Shown here: positions 25,437 to 32,337 of the stretch, piece after piece | Numbering within the stretch: the stretch's first letter is position 1 | How the letters are laid out: each line of letters starts with the position of its first letter | DNA from: Mycolicibacillus koreensis | GTDB lineage: Bacteria > Actinomycetota > Actinomycetes > Mycobacteriales > Mycobacteriaceae | Length of the DNA stretch: 55,554 nt | Assembly: GCF_002104795.1 (NCBI RefSeq) | Contig: NZ_NCXO01000028.1 | Span: 1 to 55,554, forward strand | Direction of reading: 5' to 3' | Notes under the pieces: generated by a model | What the model was told of the DNA's origin: nothing | Seen by the model: the letters and a program-made list of their open reading frames with translations, nothing else | The model's database searches: none | Translations under genes and position numbers: made by a program

Positions 25437-26780
25437 GTGAGCGGGATCGCCGAGCGGGTGCGCGCCGTGCTGCCCGCGGTGCGCGCCGACCTGGAGAACC
25501 TGGTGCGCATCGAGTCGGTCTGGGCCGACCCGGCGCGCCGTGCCGAAGTGCACCGCAGCGCGGCGACGGTGGCCGAGCTGCTCAGTGCCGCCGGGTTCGC
25601 GCAGGTGCAGATCGTCGCCGAAGGCGGCGCACCGGCGGTCATCGCCCACCACCCGGCCCCGCCGGGGGCGCCGACGGTGTTGCTCTACGCCCACCACGAC
25701 GTGCAGCCCGAAGGCGACCGGGCGGCCTGGGCCAGTGCGCCGTTCGAGCCGACCGAACGCGACGGGCGTCTCTACGGCCGCGGCGCCGCCGACGACAAGG
25801 CCGGAATCGCCGTGCACCTGGCCGCATTTCGTGCCCACCACGGCGAACCGCCGGTCGGGGTGACCGTCTTCGTGGAGGGTGAAGAGGAGTCCGGCTCACC
25901 GTCGCTGGGCCGGATCCTGGCCGCCCATCGCGACGCCCTGGCCGCCGACGTGATCGTGTTGGCCGACTCCGACAACTGGAGTGTCGAGGTTCCGGCGCTC
26001 ACCGTGTCGCTGCGCGGCCTGGTCGACTGCGAGGTGGAGGTGTCGACCCTGGAGCACGGCCTGCACTCCGGGCTGTGGGGCGGGGCGGTGCCCGACGCGC
26101 TCGCCGCGCTGGTACGGCTGCTGGCCAGCCTGCACGACGACGACGGCGATGTCGCGGTGGCGGGCCTGCACCGCGCCGAGCCCGGGCGGGCCTTCCCCGA
26201 CTACCCGGCCGAGCGGCTGCGCACCGAGGCCGGCCTGCTGGACGGGGTCCGCGAGATCGGTTCCGGTCCCATACCGCAACGATTGTGGGCCGAACCGGCG
26301 ATCACCGTCATCGGGATCGACACCACACCGATCGCGGCCTCCTCCAACACTTTGATCCCGAGTGCCCGGGCGAAGATCAGCCTGCGGGTCGCCCCCGGCG
26401 GCGACGCGGCCGAACACCTCGCCGCCCTGCGGCGCCACCTGCAGGACAACGCCCCCTGGGGGGCCCGCGTGACGGTCACCGACGGCGAACTCGGGCAGCC
26501 GTATGCGATCGCGGCGACCGGACCGGTCTACGACGCCGCCCGCAGCGCGTTCCGCCGGGCGTGGGGGGCCGAGCCGGTGGACATGGGCATGGGCGGGTCG
26601 ATCCCGTTTCTCGCCGAGTTCGCCGCCGCTTTCCCCGACGCCGCGATTTTGGTCACCGGCGTCGAAGATCCCGCCACCCGGGCGCACAGCGTCGACGAGA
26701 GCCTGCATCTGGGGGTGCTGGAACGGGCGGCGATCGCCGAGGCGCTGCTGCTGGCCGAGTTGGGCGCGGCGCGCCGCTGA
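25437..26780 (+). CDS. M20/M28-type metallopeptidase (Rv2522c-like)
   Basis: A 447-residue di-zinc peptidase or deacylase of the M20 family. Ligands in order: His86/His87 in YAHHDVQPEGD, Asp119 in GRGAADDKAG, Glu149/150 in VEGEEESGS, Asp in LADSDNWS, and a late His in RAHSVDESL. The lid (dimerisation) domain covers about residues 190-330. Position after fas-acpS matches Rv2522c of M. tuberculosis. The start is GTG 25437, 43 bp after acpS, so it may be co-transcribed. The preferred substrate is unknown; members act on dipeptides or acylated amino acids. It ends 18 bp from the convergent sigma factor gene. Confidence 0.87.
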   Translation: MSGIAERVRAVLPAVRADLENLVRIESVWADPARRAEVHRSAATVAELLSAAGFAQVQIVAEGGAPAVIAHHPAPPGAPTVLLYAHHDVQPEGDRAAWASAPFEPTERDGRLYGRGAADDKAGIAVHLAAFRAHHGEPPVGVTVFVEGEEESGSPSLGRILAAHRDALAADVIVLADSDNWSVEVPALTVSLRGLVDCEVEVSTLEHGLHSGLWGGAVPDALAALVRLLASLHDDDGDVAVAGLHRAEPGRAFPDYPAERLRTEAGLLDGVREIGSGPIPQRLWAEPAITVIGIDTTPIAASSNTLIPSARAKISLRVAPGGDAAEHLAALRRHLQDNAPWGARVTVTDGELGQPYAIAATGPVYDAARSAFRRAWGAEPVDMGMGGSIPFLAEFAAAFPDAAILVTGVEDPATRAHSVDESLHLGVLERAAIAEALLLAELGAARR

Positions 26781-26798
26781 GGGCGGCGACGGGCGTCG

Positions 26799-27818
26799 TC
26801 ACAGCGTCGCCGGCAACCCGAACGCGGCGAACAACTCCGGGGCGAACCAGGCGGTGACGCGGCCGACACCGTCGGGTCCGGTGTGAAGTTGTTGCACCTG
26901 GAAGGCCCGGTGCACCCCGTCGGCGCCGCGCAGGTAGACCGCGAACACCGGCAGCCCGTTGGCCGCCGTCCGGCGCAGGATCATGTCGCCGGGGCCGCGG
27001 GCAGGACACCAGGTGGCGATCACGGTGACGATAGCGGCGGCACCGCGGTACCAGCCCGGGAACGGCGGCATCTCCCACACCGCGTCGGCGGCCAACACCT
27101 CGACCAGGGCGGCCATGTCATAGCGTTCGAACGCGTCCAGGTAGGCGTCGAGCAGTCGCCGGTCGGCGGGGCTCTCCGGGTGCGCCGGCACCGTCGCGGC
27201 GTCGACGGCGCCGAGGCGGGCGCGGGCCCGGTGCAGCGTCGAGTTCACCCCGGCGACCGACATGCCCAACGTCTCGGCGACCTCGCGGGCTGTGCAGCCC
27301 ACCACGTCGCGCAACAACAGCACGGCGCGGGGACGGGACCGCAGGTGGTGCAACGCGGCGATGAACGCGATCCGCACCGAGTCACGGCTGATCGTGTGCT
27401 CACCGGGATCGACCGGTGCCGCCGTCCACAGCCACGTGTCGGGGATCGGTTCGAGCCACGCGGTGGCCCCGTCGCCGTCGGGGCGGCGCCGCGGATCGGC
27501 GGGCGGGGCGCCCAGCCCGGTCGGCAGGGGACGACGCGGTCGTTGCCCCAGATGGGTCAGACACACGTTGGTCGCGATCCGATACAGCCAGGTGCGCGGC
27601 GACGACCGGTGGTCAAAATCCCCGAACGCGCGCCACGCCCGCAGATAGGTTTCCTGCGTCAAATCCTCGGCGTCGTGCACACACCCGGTCATCCGGTAGC
27701 AGTGCGCCCTGATCTCCCGGCGAAACGGCGCGAGAGCCGCCAGCCGGCCTTGATCGTCGAGTCGCGGCGAGACGGACACCTGCTGACGGTACCGGCTTGT
27801 GCCGGTGAGGACCAGCAC
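26799..27818 (-). CDS. ECF sigma factor with SnoaL-like C-terminal domain (SigG-like)
   Basis: A 339-residue sigma factor. Region 2 is FRREIRAHCYRMTGCVHDAEDLTQETYLRAWRAF in pattern (positions about 32-65), with RTWLYRIATNVCL after it; region 4 is HLRSRPRAVLLLRDVVGCTAREVAETLGMSVAGVNSTLHRARARL. The last ~120 residues form a SnoaL/NTF2-like domain (LLDAYLDAFERYDMAALVEVLAADAVWEMPP), as in SigG/SigX5-type factors, where it replaces a separate anti-sigma factor. GTG 27818 is used; a GTG about 16 codons later is also possible. It sits 13 bp after the VOC gene, a common pairing for this class. In M. tuberculosis no such pair lies between Rv2522c and bcp, so it is an insertion relative to that order. 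Confidence 0.8.
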   Translation of the reverse strand: MLVLTGTSRYRQQVSVSPRLDDQGRLAALAPFRREIRAHCYRMTGCVHDAEDLTQETYLRAWRAFGDFDHRSSPRTWLYRIATNVCLTHLGQRPRRPLPTGLGAPPADPRRRPDGDGATAWLEPIPDTWLWTAAPVDPGEHTISRDSVRIAFIAALHHLRSRPRAVLLLRDVVGCTAREVAETLGMSVAGVNSTLHRARARLGAVDAATVPAHPESPADRRLLDAYLDAFERYDMAALVEVLAADAVWEMPPFPGWYRGAAAIVTVIATWCPARGPGDMILRRTAANGLPVFAVYLRGADGVHRAFQVQQLHTGPDGVGRVTAWFAPELFAAFGLPATL

Positions 27819-27831
27819 AAGGACGGTCCGC

Positions 27832-28305
27832 TCACCCGCCGGCCGCGGCGGCCTCCAGGGCGGCGACGTCGAGTTTCACCATCGTGAACATCGCCTCCTT
27901 GACCCGCTGCACGCGGTCGCGGTCGGGATCGACCATCAACTCCGCCAGGCGGTTCGGGATGACCTGCCAGGGCAACCCGTAGCGGTCGGTGAGCCACCCG
28001 CATTGGATCTGCTGACCGCCCCGAGACAGTGCGTCCCAGTAGTAGTCGACCTCCGCCTGGTCGGCGCAGTAGATCTGGATCGAGGCCGCCTGGTCGAAGG
28101 TGTAGCCGGGGCCGCCGTTGATCGCCGAGAATCCGCGCCCGTCGAGGTCGAACACCACCTCCAGCGGGCTGCCGTCCCGGTCGGGATCCTCCGGGCCCCA
28201 GTGGGAGACGGCGGTGATCGCCGAATTGGGAAAGATCGACACGTAGTACTCGGCGGCCTCCAGCGCCTCGGTGTCGAACCACAGGCTCAGGCGGGTGATC
28301 GGCAT
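27832..28305 (-). CDS. VOC family protein (PhnB / 3-dmu-9_3-mt type)
   Basis: A 157-residue glyoxalase-fold protein. The sequence SLWFDTEALEAAEYYVSIFPNS, GFSAINGGPGYTFDQAASIQIYCADQAEVDYYWDALS and CGWLTDRYGLPWQVIP is characteristic of the PhnB-like branch. Metal ligands of classical glyoxalases are not obvious, so it may bind a small ligand rather than catalyse. AAGGAG precedes ATG 28305 at good spacing. It is co-directional with the sigma factor gene 13 bp downstream and may act as its sensor or be its target; this is inferred from neighbourhood only. Confidence 0.82.
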   Translation of the reverse strand: MPITRLSLWFDTEALEAAEYYVSIFPNSAITAVSHWGPEDPDRDGSPLEVVFDLDGRGFSAINGGPGYTFDQAASIQIYCADQAEVDYYWDALSRGGQQIQCGWLTDRYGLPWQVIPNRLAELMVDPDRDRVQRVKEAMFTMVKLDVAALEAAAAGG

Positions 28306-28383
28306 GGGTGGGCTCCTTGTCGTCGGTGCTTTCCCATACCGACCTCGCCGGCCACCGAAACTGTGCGGGTAGGCGCTACCGAA

Positions 28384-28851
28384 TCACACCGACAGGTCGC
28401 GGCGCAGTTTGGCGACGTGGCCGGTGGCCCGCACGTTGTACTGGGCGGTCGCGATCGTGCCGTCCTCGGCGACCAGGAACGTCGAGCGGATCACGCCCTG
28501 CACGGTCTTGCCGTACAGCTTCTTCTCGCCGAACGCACCCCAGGCGGTCATCACGGTGCGGTCCGGATCCGACAGCAGCGGGAAGGTCAACGCCTCGGCG
28601 TCGCGGAAGGTCGCCAGCTTCGCCGGCTTGTCCGGGGAGATGCCGACGACGTCGAGGCCCGCGGCGTTGAGTTCGCGCAGGTTGTCACGGAAATCACCGG
28701 CCTGCTTGGTGCAACCGGGGGTGGCGGCCGCCGGGTAGAAGTACACGATCACCCGCCGTCCCGCGTAGTCGGCCAGCGACACAGAGTTGCCGTCGGCGTC
28801 GGGCAATGTGAAGGCCGGTGCGGTGTCCCCGGGCTGTAGCCGCTGGGTCAA
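28384..28851 (-). CDS. bcp: Peroxiredoxin of the Bcp/PrxQ family
   Basis: A 155-residue thiol peroxidase that reduces peroxides in the cytosol. The fold markers are PGDTAPAFTLPDADG, VIVYFYPAAATPGCTKQA with peroxidatic Cys47, and VQGVIRSTFLVAEDG. The position five residues after Cys47, where many PrxQ proteins have the resolving cysteine, is Gly52 (CTKQAGDF), and no other cysteine is present, so it should act as a one-Cys enzyme. TTG 28851 is chosen because AAGGGAG lies at ideal spacing; an upstream in-frame ATG at 28875 would add eight residues. Position matches Rv2521 in M. tuberculosis. Confidence 0.9.
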   Translation of the reverse strand: MTQRLQPGDTAPAFTLPDADGNSVSLADYAGRRVIVYFYPAAATPGCTKQAGDFRDNLRELNAAGLDVVGISPDKPAKLATFRDAEALTFPLLSDPDRTVMTAWGAFGEKKLYGKTVQGVIRSTFLVAEDGTIATAQYNVRATGHVAKLRRDLSV

Positions 28852-28933
28852 GGCAACTCCCTTTCTGTTCCCCACGGCACCCCAGTCGGCGCCGCTGTTC
28901 TAGGGTAGTGCGGATCGAGCCATCAAGCTGACT

Positions 28934-29185
28934 ATGGCGGACAAGGCGGAGGTGACCGTGGCGGACCGTGATCCCGACACCATCAAAAAGGACATCGATC
29001 AGGCCCGCGACCAGTTGGCGTCGACCGTGGACCTGCTCGCCGAGCGGGCGAACCCGCGTCGCCTCGCCGACGACCTCAAGGCGACCGCACTGCGCATCGT
29101 CAAAAAGCCCGTGGTGACGGTTTCGCTGGCCGGCGTCGGGGCGCTGGTTGTGGTGGTGACCGTCCGCAAAATCCGTAACCGCTGA
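28934..29185 (+). CDS. DUF3618 small membrane-anchored protein (Rv2520c-like)
   Basis: An 83-residue protein with a DUF3618 pattern: DPDTIKKDIDQARDQLASTVDLLAERANPRRLADDLK, an amphipathic helical region, then one hydrophobic segment at about residues 59-76 (KPVVTVSLAGVGALVVVVTV) and a basic tail (RKIRNR). It is probably a membrane-anchored helical protein of unknown function. It is divergent from bcp, as Rv2520c is from Rv2521. ATG 28934 gives the full N-terminus; a GTG nine codons later is the alternative. Confidence 0.8.
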   Translation: MADKAEVTVADRDPDTIKKDIDQARDQLASTVDLLAERANPRRLADDLKATALRIVKKPVVTVSLAGVGALVVVVTVRKIRNR

Positions 29186-29242
29186 TCACAGGGGCGTCCC
29201 GCGGGCGGGGCGGCCAACACGACGGCCCGAGCGGGGCCTGTT

Positions 29243-29273
29243 TTGACAGATCGGCCGGATGAGGCTCTATGGT
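29243..29273 (+). promoter_or_regulatory. Promoter of the GH16 gene
   Basis: TTGACA (29243-29248) and TATGGT (29268-29273) are separated by 19 bp. The hexamer ends 6 bp before GTG 29280, so transcription should begin at or next to the start codon, giving a leaderless mRNA. This also argues against the ATG at 29259, which would precede the -10 box. Confidence 0.55.
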
Positions 29274-29279
29274 CTAGCT

Positions 29280-30140
29280 GTGCAAGAGATCAATCGTCGC
29301 AACATGATGCTGATGTCGGGTCTGGGTTTACTGGGTGCGGGCGCGTTGGCCGCCCCCCGTGCGCAGGCGCAGCCCGCCCGACCCCAGGCCCCGGCGGCGC
29401 CACTGCCCGCCGAGCCGCCCGGCGCGGCCCCCAGCCTGCTGTTCTTCGACGAGTTCGACGGTCCCGCGGGGTCGGCGCCGGATTCGGCCAACTGGTCGAT
29501 CGCCACCGCCCGCGAGACCATCAAGAACCCGGTCTTCTGGGACCGCCCGGAGAACATGGGCCAGTACCGCAACGACCGCGAGCACGTCTTCGTCGACGGC
29601 AACTCCAACCTCGTCATCCGGGCCACCCGCAACGACGACGGCAAGTACGTCAGCGGCAAGGTGCAGGGCAACTGGCGTGGCGGGATGGGCACCACCTGGG
29701 AGGCCCGCATCAAGCTCAACTGCCTCACCGCGGGGTGCTGGCCGGCCTGGTGGTTGTCCAACAGCGACGACCCCAAGGTCGGCGGTGAGATCGACCTGAT
29801 GGAGTGGTACGGCAACGGCGAATGGCCTTCGGGGACCACCGTGCACGCCCGCCCCGACGGCACCTCGTTCGCGACCCACCCGTTCCCGGTGGACGGCGAC
29901 TGGCATCTGTGGCGGGTGAGTTGGACCGACCGGGGCCTGTACTTCTGGCAGGACTACGCCCCGGGCAAGGAGCCCTACTTCGAGGTTCCGGCGTTCTCCA
30001 TCGACGATTGGCCGTTCAACAACCCCGGCTACACCATGTTCCCGGTGCTGAACCTGGCCGTCGCCGGCTCCGGGGGCGGTGACCCCGCCGGGGGCGACTA
30101 CCCCGCTGAAATGTTGGTCGACTGGGTGCGGGTCTTCTAG
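29280..30140 (+). CDS. Secreted glycoside hydrolase family 16 beta-1,3-glucanase (Rv0315-like)
   Basis: A 286-residue exported enzyme. The N-terminus has a twin-arginine type signal (NRR at about residues 5-7, then the hydrophobic stretch MSGLGLLGAGALAAP and an AQA cleavage-like site) followed by a Pro/Ala-rich linker. The catalytic domain has FFDEFDGPAGS, MGTTWEARIKLNCL and the family 16 active-site motif GEIDLMEWYG, in which the two glutamates are nucleophile and acid/base. PVLNLAVAGSGGGDP and the ending MLVDWVRVF match Rv0315, described as a beta-1,3-glucanase. In M. tuberculosis that gene lies elsewhere, so its place beside tRNA-Lys is a rearrangement or a paralogue. The start GTG 29280 is supported by the promoter spacing. 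Confidence 0.88.
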   Translation: MQEINRRNMMLMSGLGLLGAGALAAPRAQAQPARPQAPAAPLPAEPPGAAPSLLFFDEFDGPAGSAPDSANWSIATARETIKNPVFWDRPENMGQYRNDREHVFVDGNSNLVIRATRNDDGKYVSGKVQGNWRGGMGTTWEARIKLNCLTAGCWPAWWLSNSDDPKVGGEIDLMEWYGNGEWPSGTTVHARPDGTSFATHPFPVDGDWHLWRVSWTDRGLYFWQDYAPGKEPYFEVPAFSIDDWPFNNPGYTMFPVLNLAVAGSGGGDPAGGDYPAEMLVDWVRVF

Positions 30141-30203
30141 CGACTCGCCCCGGCGCGCCGCCCCGGCGACGGTGACCCTTGTCACTGTCGGGGCGGCAGA
30201 GGA

Positions 30204-30235
30204 AAAAAATCCCCCACCGCGGTGGGGGATTTTTT
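30204..30235. terminator. Bidirectional intrinsic terminator between GH16 and tRNA-Lys
   Basis: A perfect palindrome: A-run, ATCCCCCACCGC, GCGGTGGGGGAT, T-run, with an 11-bp GC-rich stem and homopolymer tracts on both sides. It can end transcription of the GH16 gene from the left and of tRNA-Lys from the right (it begins two bases after the tRNA CCA). It is a textbook rho-independent terminator. Confidence 0.93.
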
Positions 30236-30237
30236 CA

Positions 30238-30313
<76 letters not shown>

Positions 30314-30327
30314 GAACTGCGTGTGAG

Positions 30328-30333
30328 AGAATA
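30328..30333 (-). promoter_or_regulatory. -10 box of tRNA-Lys
   Basis: The minus strand reads TATTCT from 30333 to 30328, 14 bp upstream of the mature tRNA 5' end. It is the only good -10-like hexamer in the gap; no clear -35 box is seen. The rest of the 210-bp gap up to ldtB holds no other recognisable element apart from the ldtB ribosome site. Confidence 0.4.
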
Positions 30334-30523
30334 ACAGGCAAGGCGCCACACCACGAAATTCGGTGCGCCTGATCCCCACCCCGGAGCGACAGCGTTGTCG
30401 GGAAACCGGAGCGTCGGGCCCTAGACTGGAGCCCGGTGGGGGCCAATCCGGAACCAGCCCCTCGGCGTCGAGCCGGGGCGGTCCGGCGCGGCGGGGACAC
30501 GGTAGTGAAAGGGACAGCAGGGC

Positions 30524-31744
30524 ATGGGTCAGTTCGTTTCCCGGGTGCGGCGGCGCCGGACGCGAATCGCTCTGATTTCCGCGGTGCTGCTGCCGCTTCT
30601 GGTCCTCGGTCTCAGCGGATGCGGCGGGGACTCCTCGCCGGCACCGACGGAGATCATCTCCGACAAGGGCACCCCGTACGACGACCTGCTGGTGCCCAAG
30701 CTCACCGCGAGCGTCAAAGACGGGGATGTCGACGTCGCCGTCGATACGCCGGTGGAGGTGACCGCCGAGGACGGCGTGCTGGGGTCGGTGACGATGGTCA
30801 ACGACTACGGCACCCAGGTCGACGGGGAGCTGAGCAAGGACGGCCGGATCTGGAGCACCAGCGAACCGCTGGGCTACAACAAGCGCTACACGGTCACCGC
30901 GACCGCGCTGGGACTGGCGGGCGCGACGACGAAGAAGCTGAGCTTCCGCACCCACTCGCCGGCCAACCTCGCGATGCCCTACGCCTACCCCAGCAAGGGT
31001 GAGGTCGTCGGTGTCGGCCAACCGGTGATGATCCGCTTCGACGAGAACATCAGCGACCGGGCGGCCGCCGAGAAGGCGATCACCGTGACCACCGAACCGG
31101 AGGTCGAAGGTGCGTTCTACTGGTTGAGCAACCGCGAACTGCGCTGGCGCCCGGAGCATTACTGGAAACCGGGGACCACGGTGAGCGTCAAGGTCGACAC
31201 CTACGGCGTTGACCTCGGTGACGGGGTGTTCGGCCAGGACAGCGCGAGCACCGAGTTCACCATCGGCGACAAGGTGATCGCCACCGCTGACGACAAGACG
31301 AAGATGATCACGGTGCGGATCAACGGCGAGGTGGTCAAGACGATGCCGACGTCGATGGGCAAGGACGCGACCCCGACCGACAACGGCGTCTACATCGTCG
31401 GTGAGCGTTTCGAGCACATGGTGATGGACTCGTCGACCTACGGGGTCCCGGTGAACTCGCCCGACGGTTACCGCACCGAGGTGGACTGGGCGACCCAGAT
31501 GTCCTACAGCGGGATCTACGTGCATTCGGCGCCGTGGTCGATCGGTGCCCAGGGCAACACCAACACCAGCCACGGCTGCCTGAATGTCAGCCCGAACGAC
31601 GCGATCTGGTTCTACGACCACACCAAGCGCGGCGACCTCGTCGAGGTGGTCAACACCGTCGGCCCGACGCTGCCGGGCACCGACGGGTTGGGGGACTGGA
31701 ACATCCCGTGGTCCCAGTGGCGCGCCGGCAACGCCAACGCCTGA
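30524..31744 (+). CDS. ldtB: L,D-transpeptidase 2 (LdtMt2/LppS type)
   Basis: A 406-residue lipoprotein that forms 3-3 cross-links in peptidoglycan. A basic N-terminus and hydrophobic stretch lead to the lipobox LSGC (Cys33). Two bacterial Ig-like domains follow (about residues 55-150 and 150-250), then the YkuD catalytic domain with His334 (YVHSAPWS), Ser-His-Gly-Cys around Cys352 (SHGCLNVSP) and the closing [11 protein letters not shown]. The length is nearly that of M. tuberculosis LdtMt2 (408). GAAAGGGA lies before ATG 30524. Its neighbours tRNA-Lys and DUF3618/bcp keep the M. tuberculosis order. Confidence 0.96.
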   Translation: MGQFVSRVRRRRTRIALISAVLLPLLVLGLSGCGGDSSPAPTEIISDKGTPYDDLLVPKLTASVKDGDVDVAVDTPVEVTAEDGVLGSVTMVNDYGTQVDGELSKDGRIWSTSEPLGYNKRYTVTATALGLAGATTKKLSFRTHSPANLAMPYAYPSKGEVVGVGQPVMIRFDENISDRAAAEKAITVTTEPEVEGAFYWLSNRELRWRPEHYWKPGTTVSVKVDTYGVDLGDGVFGQDSASTEFTIGDKVIATADDKTKMITVRINGEVVKTMPTSMGKDATPTDNGVYIVGERFEHMVMDSSTYGVPVNSPDGYRTEVDWATQMSYSGIYVHSAPWSIGAQGNTNTSHGCLNVSPNDAIWFYDHTKRGDLVEVVNTVGPTLPGTDGLGDWNIPWSQWRAGNANA

Positions 31745-31839
31745 GCCGCCGCACACCGTAACCCGTCGGCCGCGCCCGGCGACCGTCCCGCGCTGAGGAT
31801 CTCCCCAACGGATCACGTGGGCGCCGTCGGCCCTCCTCG

Positions 31840-31858
31840 ATACCCTACGGGGTATAGT
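31840..31858 (+). promoter_or_regulatory. mmpS-mmpL promoter with CsoR/RicR-like palindrome
   Basis: ATACCC (31840-31845) and GGGTAT (31850-31855) are perfect inverted arms around TACG. The right arm overlaps TATAGT (31853-31858), a strong -10 box, so a bound repressor would block RNA polymerase. TACCC/GGGTA arms with a short spacer resemble operators of the copper-sensing CsoR/RicR family; this is a resemblance, not a proven site. The rest of the 164-bp gap after ldtB shows no other element. Confidence 0.5.
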
Positions 31859-31911
31859 ATTCACGGTATTGCCCGACGGGTGGGCGACGACGGTGGAAGG
31901 GGCCGGCTGTG

Positions 31912-32337
31912 ATGACAGTCCTCAAGCGGGGGTGGATTCCGCTGCTGGTGGCGGTGGCCGTCATGCTCGGCACACTCGGTGTGACCCATTTTCGCGCCCT
32001 GTTCGGCTCCGACCCGGTGTTCACCCAGCCGACCGGGACCGAGGCGATCGTCTCGGTGAACGTCAAAGAGGTGCGCTACGAGGTCTACGGTCCGCCGGGA
32101 ACCGTCGGCAAGGTGAGCTACCTCGACGAGCGCAGTGAGAACCGTTCCGACCGGTTCTCCACCCTGCCCTGGACGCACACCCTGAGCACCACCTTGCCGG
32201 TGGTGGTCGCGCAGATCGTCGCCCAGGGCGACAGCTCCGCACTCGGCTGCCGCATCACGGTCAACGGCGTGGTCAAAGACGACCGCTCGGCCACCGGGCG
32301 CAGCGCCCAGACCTCCTGTCTGGTCAAAGCGGCATGA
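31912..32337 (+). CDS. MmpS family membrane protein
   Basis: About 141 residues. One N-terminal membrane segment (WIPLLVAVAVMLGTLGVTHF, about residues 8-27) is followed by an extracytoplasmic beta-rich domain with the MmpS pattern VRYEVYGPPGTVGKVSYLDE, PWTHTLSTT and GCRITVNGVVKDDR. MmpS proteins assist their cognate MmpL pump in lipid, siderophore or drug export. GGAAGGGG (31895-31902) serves ATG 31912; GTG 31909 is also possible. The stop overlaps the mmpL ATG by four bases. It is of the MmpS4/MmpS5 kind; no mmpR5-like regulator gene is adjacent. Confidence 0.9.
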   Translation: MTVLKRGWIPLLVAVAVMLGTLGVTHFRALFGSDPVFTQPTGTEAIVSVNVKEVRYEVYGPPGTVGKVSYLDERSENRSDRFSTLPWTHTLSTTLPVVVAQIVAQGDSSALGCRITVNGVVKDDRSATGRSAQTSCLVKAA

